From an uncultured Coriobacteriia bacterium (GTDB lineage Bacteria; Actinomycetota; Coriobacteriia; Coriobacteriales; QAMH01): a stretch of DNA of 57,187 nucleotides. Shown piece after piece: positions 34,105-42,106 of this stretch (within the stretch, counting starts at the first letter, position 1; every line of letters begins with the position of its first letter). Location of the stretch: the NCBI GenBank assembly GCA_948466335.1, contig CAOKAE010000010.1, positions 1 through 57,187 on the forward strand, written 5' to 3'. The position numbers and the translations under genes are program-made. A model generated the notes under the pieces. It worked only from the letters and a program-made list of their open reading frames with translations, was not told the DNA's origin and ran no database searches.

Positions 34105-35486
34105 CGCGGCAGGCGCATCGTGAAGGTCGTGAGGCCGCCCTTGCTCGTGACCGCAATGGTGCCGCCGTGGGCCTCGATGATCTCCTTGGCGATGGCAAGT
34201 CCGAGACCCGCCCCGCCCGTTGCCTGGCCGCGAGCCGCGTCCCCGCGATAGAAGCGGTCGAAGACGTGCTCGAGGTGCTCGGACGAGATCTCCTTGCCGA
34301 CGTTGCCCACCGAGAGCACGACCTCGTCGGCCTCGTCATCACCTATGGCGCGCATGACAATCGACGTGCCGGCGCTCGCATGGGCGATGGCGTTCTTCAC
34401 GATGTTCTCGAGCACGCGCCCCATGCGCGACGAATCGAGGAAGGCATCAAGCCCTGCCTGCACGTCGGCCTCGATGGCAAGGTCGTGGGCCTGGGCTTGC
34501 GGGTAGAACTCCTCGGCGACCTGCTCGCACAGCAGGCTCACGTCGAGGCGCTCGCGTTCGATGGGGATGTTCTGCATGTTGTAGCGCGTGATCTCGAACA
34601 GCTCCTCGACAAGCGACTCGAGGCGGTCGGCCTTGACGAGGGCGCGACCCGCGAAATCGCGTTGGCGCTCGGCAGTCATGCCCTCGCCCTCGCTGATCAG
34701 CCCGAGGTAGCCGCGCACCGAGGTGAGCGGCGTGCGGATGTCGTGGGCCAGGTAGGTGACGAGCTCGTTCTTGCGCTCCTCGGCCGCCTTGGCCTCCATC
34801 TCGTTGCGCAGGATGCGCGATTGGAGCAGCTCGAGCTCGGATTGCGTGGTCTTGAGGCCGCGCGGCAGAGTGATGGCCTCTCCTTTCACGAGCCCCGGCG
34901 AGGCAATCGCATCGGAGATGGCATCGACGGCACGCATGGGCCGGCGCATGAACCAGATGGTGATGACGAGCAGGCCGATGAGGTAGAGCACGATGGCCAC
35001 GATAGGCTTGAAGGGCTTGAAGCCCTTGTAGACGCTGAGGTCACGGTAGGCAATCATGGTGTCACCCCAGAAGCCTTTCTCGAGAATCTTCGTCTGCTCT
35101 TCTTCGGAAAGCGTCTCCCACCTGTCCCAATCCATGCTCTGGCCTTCCGATGGCGTCCCGTTTGCCGCGGCCTCGGCATCGATTCCCTCGGGGAGGTTCG
35201 CGCCAAGCCCCGCATAGTACGCCTCGACTGGCCCGAGGTCGATGACCTGCAAGTTCGAAGCGTCGAGAGCATCGCTCACGACCAGGTCGTTGAACTCGGT
35301 GGCCGTGACGTAGTGCCATGTGGAGGTGGAATCGGCCACGTAATTGCCGATAGAGCGCGCAAGCGCGTTGCCAAAGGTGACGAGCATGACGGCGTAGACG
35401 AGCGTGAAGATGACGAGGGCGAGCACGTAGCGGATGACGAGACGCGTCCACATCGACTTTGCCTGTTCGGTCTTGAGCCTAGCCAA
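34101..35486 (-). CDS. VanS-like sensor histidine kinase
   Basis: A 461-residue kinase: a short N-terminus, TM about 17-37, an extracytoplasmic domain of about 120 residues (SIGNYVADSTSTWHYVTATE), TM about 165-185 and a HAMP-like linker. The H-box is VTYLAHDIRTPLTSVRGYLG, which matches VanS rather than PhoR. N-box NIVKNAIAHA, F-box HVFDRFYRGD and G2 GGAGLGLAIAKEI follow. The open frame starts at 35510, but AAGGAGG stands 6 nt before TTG 35486. That TTG overlaps the regulator gene stop and is chosen. It works with the response regulator at 35479. Confidence 0.86.
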   Translation of the reverse strand: MARLKTEQAKSMWTRLVIRYVLALVIFTLVYAVMLVTFGNALARSIGNYVADSTSTWHYVTATEFNDLVVSDALDASNLQVIDLGPVEAYYAGLGANLPEGIDAEAAANGTPSEGQSMDWDRWETLSEEEQTKILEKGFWGDTMIAYRDLSVYKGFKPFKPIVAIVLYLIGLLVITIWFMRRPMRAVDAISDAIASPGLVKGEAITLPRGLKTTQSELELLQSRILRNEMEAKAAEERKNELVTYLAHDIRTPLTSVRGYLGLISEGEGMTAERQRDFAGRALVKADRLESLVEELFEITRYNMQNIPIERERLDVSLLCEQVAEEFYPQAQAHDLAIEADVQAGLDAFLDSSRMGRVLENIVKNAIAHASAGTSIVMRAIGDDEADEVVLSVGNVGKEISSEHLEHVFDRFYRGDAARGQATGGAGLGLAIAKEIIEAHGGTIAVTSKGGLTTFTMRLPR

Positions 35487-36225
35487 GGAGTTCCTCCTTC
35501 TCGCCGTCACCGCCCTCGGGCCCGTCGTTCAGCTCGAGCTTGTAGCCCACGCCGAAGATGGTCTTGATGAACTCGCGTGACGAATCGACCTCGACCATCT
35601 TCTTGCGCAGGCGCCGGATGTGCACCATGACGGTGTTGCTGTCGAAGGAATTGTACGGCTCATCCCAAATGCGCTCGAATATCTCCTTTATGGCGACGGG
35701 TTTGCCCGCCTGCTGCGCCAGGAAGGAGAGCACGTCGAACTCCTTGGGCGTGAGCTTGAGCTCCACGTCATGCAAGCTGACGACATGCCGCGTCGCATCG
35801 ATGAGCAGGCCGCCGCGATCGAAGACGTCCGATGCGACGGACGCGCCCTTGCCCGCCTGGCCGCGCCGTATGCGGGCGCGCACGCGAGCGACGAGCTCGC
35901 GGGGCTTGAAGGGCTTGACGATGTAGTCGTCGGCGCCGAGCGAGAAACCGAGCACCGTGTCGGATTCCTCGTTGCGCGCCGTGAGGAAGACGATGGGGAC
36001 GTCCGAGAACTCGCGCATGCGCTGGCAGGTCTCGAAGCCGCTCATGCCCGGCATCATGATGTCGAGGAGCACGAGTTGGTAGCTGTCGCAGGCAAGCTCG
36101 ACGATGGCGTCTTGTCCCGAGAGGCATTCGTGCGTGGCGAAGCCCTCCCCTTGCAGGACCTCGCGCAGGAGGCCGGCAATGGCCTCGTCGTCATCCACGA
36201 TCAGTATCTTGGCGTTTGCATTCAT
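35479..36225 (-). CDS. OmpR/VanR-like response regulator
   Basis: A 248-residue response regulator. The receiver has IVDDDEA, phosphoacceptor Asp in VLLDIMMPGMSG (about 53), LTAR and KPFKPREL. A winged helix follows (KLTPKEFDVLSFLAQQAGKP, then VMVHIRRLRKKM and IFGVGYKLE). The tail GPEGGDGEKEELLG is acidic and not part of the fold. It overlaps the kinase gene by 8 nt. Two TAAGG-N6-TAAGG sites in the divergent gap upstream (36289, 36367) have the 11-bp period expected for this family, which suggests it controls itself and the C39 peptidase. Confidence 0.88.
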   Translation of the reverse strand: MNANAKILIVDDDEAIAGLLREVLQGEGFATHECLSGQDAIVELACDSYQLVLLDIMMPGMSGFETCQRMREFSDVPIVFLTARNEESDTVLGFSLGADDYIVKPFKPRELVARVRARIRRGQAGKGASVASDVFDRGGLLIDATRHVVSLHDVELKLTPKEFDVLSFLAQQAGKPVAIKEIFERIWDEPYNSFDSNTVMVHIRRLRKKMVEVDSSREFIKTIFGVGYKLELNDGPEGGDGEKEELLG

Positions 36226-36460
36226 GGCGACAATTCTACTTGCAATCGCGATGTCCGGACACGAACAATCCCCAACCTTGCAGCATCGTAAGGAATTGTT
36301 AAGGAGCCGAACCAACTGGTGCCGTCAGGTAATGAGACAGTTTGGTCAGACACATTTGTCTCATCGTAAGGAATTGTTAAGCCTTTGCTATGGGCATCGA
36401 CATGGGGGCTTTCCGCATCATGGCAGCATCGAAACGCAGGTCCGGTGCGAGGAGATGGCC
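36226..36460. promoter_or_regulatory. Divergent regulatory gap with duplicated TAAGG-N6-TAAGG sites
   Basis: TAAGG-AATTGT-TAAGG (36289-36304) and TAAGG-AATTGT-TAAGC (36367-36382) each have an 11-bp period. They lie in an exact 20-bp direct repeat CATCGTAAGGAATTGTTAAG at 36284 and 36362. Between them sits an ATGAGACAAA palindrome (36332-36364). The sites are probable response-regulator boxes serving the VanR-like gene and the C39 gene. Confidence 0.55.
36332..36364. repeat. Palindromic repeat, ATGAGACAAA family
   Basis: ATGAGACAG at the left and ACAAATGTGTC-type sequence at the right (TGTCTCAT at 36357-36364) form the element, with an asymmetric TTTGGTCAGACACA centre. It is the opposite orientation of the copy at 33211. 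It is bracketed by a 20-bp direct repeat. Confidence 0.65.
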
Positions 36461-37291
36461 ATGAACGAAGACGCGATGCGATACAGCCGCTATTCCAGCT
36501 CGTATTCCAGCCGCAGCAAAAACCCCGTCATGAGCTCGGTGCGCGTGGGACGCACGAGCCGTCGCAGGAGCCGCTCGGGCATCCAGGTACGCCGCACGCC
36601 CGCCCGCCGCCCCAGGCGCCGCGGCATGAGCGCGGCCAAGGGAAAGTTCATCGTCGTCGGCATGCTCGTGGCGGGCTTCCTACTCGCCTCGTATTTCGCC
36701 AGCGGGTCGCTCGAATCGATGACCCCGACACTTGGTGCCAGAGGAAATGCGGGCACATCGACATCTGCAGCGCCCGTGAGCGCCCCGAAGGACGAATGGA
36801 AGCGTGGCAAGACGCCCGCCCTCTACCAGACCGACGCCCAGTGGGCCGACACCCGCTACGCCAACGACACGCTGCGCGAAAGCGGATGCGGCCCCACCTG
36901 CATGGCCATGGTCTACGTGAACCTCACCGGCCGCAAGGAGATGGATCCTGCCAAGATGTGCGCCTACAGCGAGAACGGCGGCTACGTGGACGCCGGGGCG
37001 ACGAGCTGGAGGTTCATGGACGACGGCGCGAAGGGGCTGGGGCTGCGCTCGAAGGAGCTTTCCGCGGACAAGGGCATCATCAAGAACGAGGTCGCGGCCG
37101 GCCATCCCGTCATAGCCATCATGGGACCGGGCGATTTCACGACCACGGGACATTTCATCGTGATCTGCGGCATCGACGAGCAGGGCAAGGCCATCATCCG
37201 CGACCCCAACAGCGAGGCCAACACGAACAAGGCGTGGAGCCTCGACACGATCATCTCCCAGGCCCGCAACTTCTGGGCCTACTCGATATAG
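36461..37291 (+). CDS. Membrane-anchored C39-family cysteine peptidase
   Basis: A 276-residue protein. A Ser/Tyr/Arg-rich cytoplasmic N-terminus (about 1-58) is very basic, followed by one TM segment (GKFIVVGMLVAGFLLASYFA, about 61-80) and a Ser/Ala linker. A C39_2-type domain runs from about 118: YQTDAQWAD, the Cys in ESGCGPTCMAMVYVNLTG (about 144), the His in GHFIVICGID (about 230) and Asp in IRDPNSEANT. It is oriented so the enzyme is outside the cell. ATG 36461 has GAGGAG at 6 nt; ATG 36455 abuts it. It is divergent from the VanRS-like pair and probably its target. Confidence 0.83.
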   Translation: MNEDAMRYSRYSSSYSSRSKNPVMSSVRVGRTSRRRSRSGIQVRRTPARRPRRRGMSAAKGKFIVVGMLVAGFLLASYFASGSLESMTPTLGARGNAGTSTSAAPVSAPKDEWKRGKTPALYQTDAQWADTRYANDTLRESGCGPTCMAMVYVNLTGRKEMDPAKMCAYSENGGYVDAGATSWRFMDDGAKGLGLRSKELSADKGIIKNEVAAGHPVIAIMGPGDFTTTGHFIVICGIDEQGKAIIRDPNSEANTNKAWSLDTIISQARNFWAYSI

Positions 37292-37366
37292 GGCAGGAGG
37301 GGCAGCGACTCCCCCTCCTCCCCTACAACCAACCAAGCACCGCCGCATCCACCAAATCGGATACTA

Positions 37367-37433
37367 GGCATGGGGGTGGTACATGACCGAGGCGAATGAG
37401 TTTCTGAGCCTCGGCATGCACCACCCCCATGCC
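37367..37433. terminator. Long hairpin between convergent genes
   Basis: GGCATGGGGGTGGT (37367-37380) pairs with ACCACCCCCATGCC (37420-37433). Inside it CCGAGGC (37387) pairs with GCCTCGG (37407). The whole 67 nt folds as a near-continuous 26-bp stem with one wobble and one bulge. It lies between the C39 gene and the YhgE/Pip gene. It is a bidirectional terminator, unusually long. Confidence 0.65.
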
Positions 37434-37438
37434 AAACC

Positions 37439-39388
37439 CTAGCCTATGATCTTGGTGGATTCGACGGTGCGCACGTACCACTTCATGAACCGTTCGAAGG
37501 GCTTGCGCAGGGCAAAGCCGATGAGCGCCGCCGGGATGAGGAAGAGGGCAAGCTCGCCCAGCTGTATCCAGAAGTCGCCGTTGTAGATGCCGAACATCGC
37601 CGCGCGCATGGCGTCGACCGTATGCGTCGCCGGCAGAAACGGGCTCACGTTCTGCACGAAGTCGGGCAGTATCTGCAGCGGATACGAACCGCCGCAGCCG
37701 GTTATCTGCATGATGAGCAGGCATATCGTGAGCGCCTTGCCCAGGTTGGCAAATGCGAGCACGAGCGCGTAGATGATGAACGTGAACACGAGCCCCGAGA
37801 ACCACAGGTCGAGCATCAGCAGCCAGGGATGCACGACCTGCACGTGCAGGAAGAAGATGTTCCCGATTCCGATGAGCGTCGTCTGCGCAAGCGATATGCA
37901 CGCAAGGGAGCCGAAGCGCCCGATCAGCATCTCGCGCGGCTTGGGGTTGCGCAGCTTGGCCTGGGCGCGGTTCGAGACGCTGGGCTTGACCACCACCAGG
38001 ATGAGCAGCGAGCCGATGAAGACCGCGAGCGTCGTGTAGAACGGGGCCATGGCGGAACCGAAGTTCTCCGAGGGGAACACGGCGATGCGCTCGATGCCCA
38101 CCGGAGCGGAAAGCGCCTGGGCCATGCTCTGCGCGTTTGCGCCGAGTATGGCCTGCAGTGCTGCGGAATCACCCATCACGAGGGCCTCGGAGATGCTCGT
38201 GGCGAGCTCGTGCAGCGAAGCCGCGGACGAGCGCAGGTCATCTTGCACCGATCCGATCTGCGAGACGGCGTCGCCCAGGATGCCGCGGGCCGAATCGGCG
38301 GCTGCCGAGATGCCGCTTTGGGCGTTTCTCATGCCGTCGAGCGCGCTGGAGGCATCGGCGCCCAGGCCCTGGCCATCGGAGACGAGGCGGTCGAGGTCGG
38401 GCTTGAGGTTCGCGTCGTAGTCATCGCGCACGGCCTGTATCTTGGCCTGCGCATCGGCGACCATCTGGTCAATGCGCTGCTGGGCATCGGGCCCGATGAG
38501 CTGGCCGAGTTCGGAGCTCGCGACCTGCCCGCGCAGCTCGTCGAAGCTCGCCTGGGCATCGTTCAAGGCGCTTTCCAGCTTGCCTTTGGCTTCCTCGACC
38601 TTGTCGGCGACCGACGCGAGCTCGGCGACGTTGGCGCTCGCCGTGTCCATCATGGAGCCCACCTCATCGCTTGCCTGGCGCATAAGCTCGGTTCCCGAGT
38701 CGAGCAGGCCCTGCGCGGATTGCAGCGTGCCCGCGTACATGCCCACCACGTCGGCCACGCGGTCGATGTCCTCCGACATCGCGTCCACGTGCTCTGCCAG
38801 GGCGGCGACCTGCCCGTGCAGGTCCATGTCGTCGGCATAGCGCGAGACGGACTCGGCCACCGAGAGCATGACCTCGGAAATCGACTGGGCAAACACCGTG
38901 TTCACCTTCTCCGATACCGTGTCCGCACCGGTCATCGTTATCTTGGGCGAGATGGCGTTCTTCTTCTCGTTGGAGTAGTAGGTGATCTGGGCACGCTGGG
39001 AATCGTCCATGTAAAAGCGCAGCATGTCGCGGCTGAACTCCTCGGGGATGACGACGGCGGCGTAGTACTTGCCGCTCTTCGCACCGTCGATCGCCTCGTC
39101 CTCGCTCACGATGCGCCAGCCGATCTGGTCGTTGCCGCGCAGCGCCGAGACGAGCATATCGCCCACGTTCACGCGTATGGGCATGAGGTCGCTTTCGTAG
39201 CCCTCGTCCTCGTTGGCCACCGCCACGGTGAGGTGCCCCGTGTTCTCGAACACGTCCCAGCACGCGATGAGGTTGTACCAGGCGAAAATGGACGGCATCA
39301 CGACGAGTCCTATGGTGATGATGCAGCTCACCACGTTGGCGAAGAGGTGTCGCAAGTCGCTCTTGAACAGCGTCCAGACGTTATGCAT
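37439..39388 (-). CDS. YhgE/Pip-family membrane protein (second of a pair)
   Basis: A 649-residue protein. One N-terminal membrane helix (about 12-40, CIITIGLVVMPSIFAWYNLI) is followed by a long extracytoplasmic domain with a YhgE-type start (NTGHLTVAVANEDEGYESD). A coiled-coil/helical stretch runs over about 190-420, and five C-terminal helices (about 455-630) resemble ABC-2 permeases. The family includes phage-infection protein and ESX-like secretion accessories. The start ATG overlaps the upstream gene's stop by 8 nt. The two are partners and probably heteromeric. The substrate is unknown. Confidence 0.87.
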   Translation of the reverse strand: MHNVWTLFKSDLRHLFANVVSCIITIGLVVMPSIFAWYNLIACWDVFENTGHLTVAVANEDEGYESDLMPIRVNVGDMLVSALRGNDQIGWRIVSEDEAIDGAKSGKYYAAVVIPEEFSRDMLRFYMDDSQRAQITYYSNEKKNAISPKITMTGADTVSEKVNTVFAQSISEVMLSVAESVSRYADDMDLHGQVAALAEHVDAMSEDIDRVADVVGMYAGTLQSAQGLLDSGTELMRQASDEVGSMMDTASANVAELASVADKVEEAKGKLESALNDAQASFDELRGQVASSELGQLIGPDAQQRIDQMVADAQAKIQAVRDDYDANLKPDLDRLVSDGQGLGADASSALDGMRNAQSGISAAADSARGILGDAVSQIGSVQDDLRSSAASLHELATSISEALVMGDSAALQAILGANAQSMAQALSAPVGIERIAVFPSENFGSAMAPFYTTLAVFIGSLLILVVVKPSVSNRAQAKLRNPKPREMLIGRFGSLACISLAQTTLIGIGNIFFLHVQVVHPWLLMLDLWFSGLVFTFIIYALVLAFANLGKALTICLLIMQITGCGGSYPLQILPDFVQNVSPFLPATHTVDAMRAAMFGIYNGDFWIQLGELALFLIPAALIGFALRKPFERFMKWYVRTVESTKIIG

Positions 39389-41843
39389 CGCGATCACCAC
39401 CTTTTGCCGAGTACCTGCCGCCCTGCGCAGGCGGGGTGGCCGCGTCATCGTCTGCACCCTCGTCTTCGCCTTCTTCCCCGTCGCCATCGTCGTCATCCGG
39501 TAATGTCGTCAGGCCATGCACGTTGTCGGCCTGCTCGGTGCCGTTTCGCGACAGGTAGAGGTCGCGCAGCTGTTCGTCGCTCATCTTGTCGAGACGCAGC
39601 TGGCGCGTGAAGCTCGAACGCAGGCTCTCGACCACGATGAGGAAGCAGAAGACGAGCGCGATCCACCCCAAAAACAGCGTGAGCAGCACGACCTTGCCCG
39701 TCATGCCAAGGGAGAACACGACGAGCACGATGACGGGGACGGCGATGCCGGCGATGATGGCACCGCGTATGAGCCGCGGATACACCTGCTGGAAGCGCGC
39801 GTAGCGACGCATGAGGGCCTTGCGGTACTCGTCACGGTCGGCGAGCGCGCGCAGCACCTGCGAGAAGCGGAAGCGTCGTACGGGGACCTCGACGCTCTCG
39901 CCGTTGAAGATGCCGCTTTGCTTGATCTCGCGCGCGACCATGCGGTTGACGTTGGAGAGCCACGGGCGCGCAAGTATGCCGATGGCCATGAAGACGACGA
40001 GGAAGGCGAGCAGGATGCAGATGTCGCGAAGGTAGTGCAGTCCGTAGAAGCCGCAGATGGCCTCGCGCATCGCGCTGATGCCATAGGTGAACGGGAACAG
40101 CGGATAGATGGCCTGGAAGAACGGCGAGGTCATCTCGATGGGATACAGGCCCGTCGCCGCCGGGATCTGCATGAAGACGAGGATGATGCAGATGCCCTTG
40201 CCCAGATGCTGCAGGGTCACCGAAAGCGCGTAGATGATGCTGAGATAGGACAGCGACGCGACGATGGACGCAAAGAAGAGCGCCGGCAAGTTGACGACGT
40301 GCATGCCGATGAAGGGCAGACCCGCGCAGCAGATGACCGCCTGCAGGACCACCAGGATGGCGTAGAGCAGAAAGCGCCCCAGGTAGCGCTGCGTGAGCGT
40401 GAGCTTGCGTATGCCGCTCGCGTCGACCTCCTGGCGCAGGACCACCATGAGCATGAAGGCGCCGATCCAGAAGGTGAGGTTCATGAACAACGGCGCCATG
40501 GCCGTGCCGTAGGTGTCGACCGGGTAGAGCTGCACGGTCTCCAGGCGCGTCGGCGCGCTGATGAACTCCGAGACCTTCTGCGCGTCCAGGCCATCCTCGC
40601 CGATGAAGTTCGAGAGCGCCTCGGATCCCGCCAGCATCATGGCGTCGGTATGCACGCGGTCGATCTCGCCGACGAGCCCCTCGAGCAGGGCGCGCGTCTG
40701 GTCGAGCGAAGCGGCCACCGAATCGAGCGTGGCGACCATCTCGTCGATGACCGTCTGCGCCTGGGCGATGATGAGCTTCTGACCCGCGATCGAACCCGCG
40801 GCCTTCGAGGTCGCGCCTGCAAGCGCCCCCAGCCGCTCGCCGAGCACCGGGGCGATGTCATCGGCCAGTATGCGGGCGTAGAGGTCGGCCTGGGCGTTCG
40901 CATCGTCGGCAGACGCGCGCAGGCGGTCGAGCAGTTCCCTTGCCTCGTCGCTTTGGACCGGCAGATCGCCGATGACGCGTGCCGCCTCGGCATAGGCGTC
41001 CGCGGCGTCCTTCATCGCGTCGGTCACGAGCGGGACGGTATTGGCCACGAAGCCCATGTAATCGCCTTGCAGCGTGGAGGCGACGTCGGACAGGGAGTCC
41101 ATTGCGCCCGACGCGTTGTCTATGGCATCCCGTGCGGTGGCAAGCGAGGACTTGGCGGCCTCGGCACGGTCCTTGGCCTGGCGCGCCTGGTCCGCAAGGG
41201 CCGCGATGGAGGATGCGGCGCCCTCGAGCCGGTCCTTGGCCCCCTCGACCTTCGCGGAGGCGAGCGACTTGGCGTTGTCCATGCGTTCGTCGGATTGGGC
41301 CAGCGCCGCGTTGAGGGCCTCGGTGGCCTTGAGGCTCACCGTCTCGACGAAGGTCGCGTTCACCGTGGCGTCAAGGGTGTTTGCCCCGGTATCGGTGATT
41401 TTCGGGGCGATGGGGCCTATCTTCTCGTTCACGTAGTAATCGATATCGGGCTTCTCGAAGTGCCCCGTCGTGAGCGTGAGCAGCTTTGCCGAGAAATCCT
41501 TCGGAATGACGAAGGCGGCGTAGCTCTGGCCCGACTTGACCTGGTCCATGGCCTCGTCATAGCTGACGAACTGCCAATCGAGCTGGTCGTTGCCATGGAG
41601 CTCGTCGACGATCATGGCACCCACGTCGATGTGTCCCGTGAGCTCGTTATCGGCCCCCTCGTCCTCGTTCACGACGCAGACATGCAGATGGCCCGTACTC
41701 TCGTAGGGATCCCAGAAGCCGAGGACGTTGTACCAGGTGTAGAGCGAGGGCAGCACGAGCAGGGCGATGATGACCACCATCGCGGGAGGCACCTTCAAGA
41801 GACGCAGGATATCGCGCTTGAGTACACGGAAGACGTTCTTCAT
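39381..41843 (-). CDS. YhgE/Pip-family membrane protein (first of a pair)
   Basis: An 820-residue paralogue of the downstream protein: TM about 18-40 (VIIALLVLPSLYTWYNVLGF), extracytoplasmic domain with STGHLHVCVVNEDEGAD, Ala/Asp-rich helices (about 190-400), five C-terminal helices (about 455-640), then extra membrane segments and an acidic cytoplasmic tail (DDDDGDGEEGEDEGADDDAA, about 785-805). The extra C-terminal region of about 170 residues, with two more helices (IAGIAVPVIVLVVFSLGM and VVLLTLFLGWIALVFCFLIV), is not in the smaller partner. No strong ribosome binding site is seen. The pair resembles a two-component export complex at the cell envelope. Confidence 0.87.
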   Translation of the reverse strand: MKNVFRVLKRDILRLLKVPPAMVVIIALLVLPSLYTWYNVLGFWDPYESTGHLHVCVVNEDEGADNELTGHIDVGAMIVDELHGNDQLDWQFVSYDEAMDQVKSGQSYAAFVIPKDFSAKLLTLTTGHFEKPDIDYYVNEKIGPIAPKITDTGANTLDATVNATFVETVSLKATEALNAALAQSDERMDNAKSLASAKVEGAKDRLEGAASSIAALADQARQAKDRAEAAKSSLATARDAIDNASGAMDSLSDVASTLQGDYMGFVANTVPLVTDAMKDAADAYAEAARVIGDLPVQSDEARELLDRLRASADDANAQADLYARILADDIAPVLGERLGALAGATSKAAGSIAGQKLIIAQAQTVIDEMVATLDSVAASLDQTRALLEGLVGEIDRVHTDAMMLAGSEALSNFIGEDGLDAQKVSEFISAPTRLETVQLYPVDTYGTAMAPLFMNLTFWIGAFMLMVVLRQEVDASGIRKLTLTQRYLGRFLLYAILVVLQAVICCAGLPFIGMHVVNLPALFFASIVASLSYLSIIYALSVTLQHLGKGICIILVFMQIPAATGLYPIEMTSPFFQAIYPLFPFTYGISAMREAICGFYGLHYLRDICILLAFLVVFMAIGILARPWLSNVNRMVAREIKQSGIFNGESVEVPVRRFRFSQVLRALADRDEYRKALMRRYARFQQVYPRLIRGAIIAGIAVPVIVLVVFSLGMTGKVVLLTLFLGWIALVFCFLIVVESLRSSFTRQLRLDKMSDEQLRDLYLSRNGTEQADNVHGLTTLPDDDDGDGEEGEDEGADDDAATPPAQGGRYSAKGGDRDA

Positions 41844-42106
41844 GGCCTACGCGCTCAGCACTCACCTCGTTTCGTCTGCATTTGTGCCGATAGCGTATGG
41901 AAATGATACTACAAAACGAGAATGCCGTGACCGGCACAATGAGGCAGACGCATCCAGTGCAGGATGCGTCGTTATGCGCGCAAAGACTACCTCACCTCGA
42001 CGGTCGCTTCCCGACAGCCCGCTTCGCGGTCTTTTCGGCGCGCTCCCTTAACCTCGGCTCGTCGGTCTTTGCGCGCCTCCTCGACAGCTTCGTGCCTGGG
42101 CTCCCG
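41844..42106. other. 263-nt repeat-rich gap
   Basis: No gene is visible. A 9-bp hairpin GACGCATCC/GGATGCGTC (41947-41970) may terminate the large surface-protein gene. ATGCCGTGACCGGCACAATGAG (41921-41942) is a decayed relative of the TGACCTGC-AATGAGAC repeat. CGTCATTTCGAGCG (42104-42117) belongs to the second repeat family and overlaps the end of the surface-protein gene. Confidence 0.5.

Noticed and set aside
36284-36382. 20-bp direct repeat as an attachment site of an integrated element
   Set aside because: The intervening 58 nt contain only a palindrome, no integrase or cargo, and no tRNA gene is adjacent.
37622-41906. Two long plus-strand frames opposite the YhgE/Pip genes
   Set aside because: They are Arg/His/Glu-rich antisense shadows. 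The minus-strand YhgE domains and membrane helices explain the locus.
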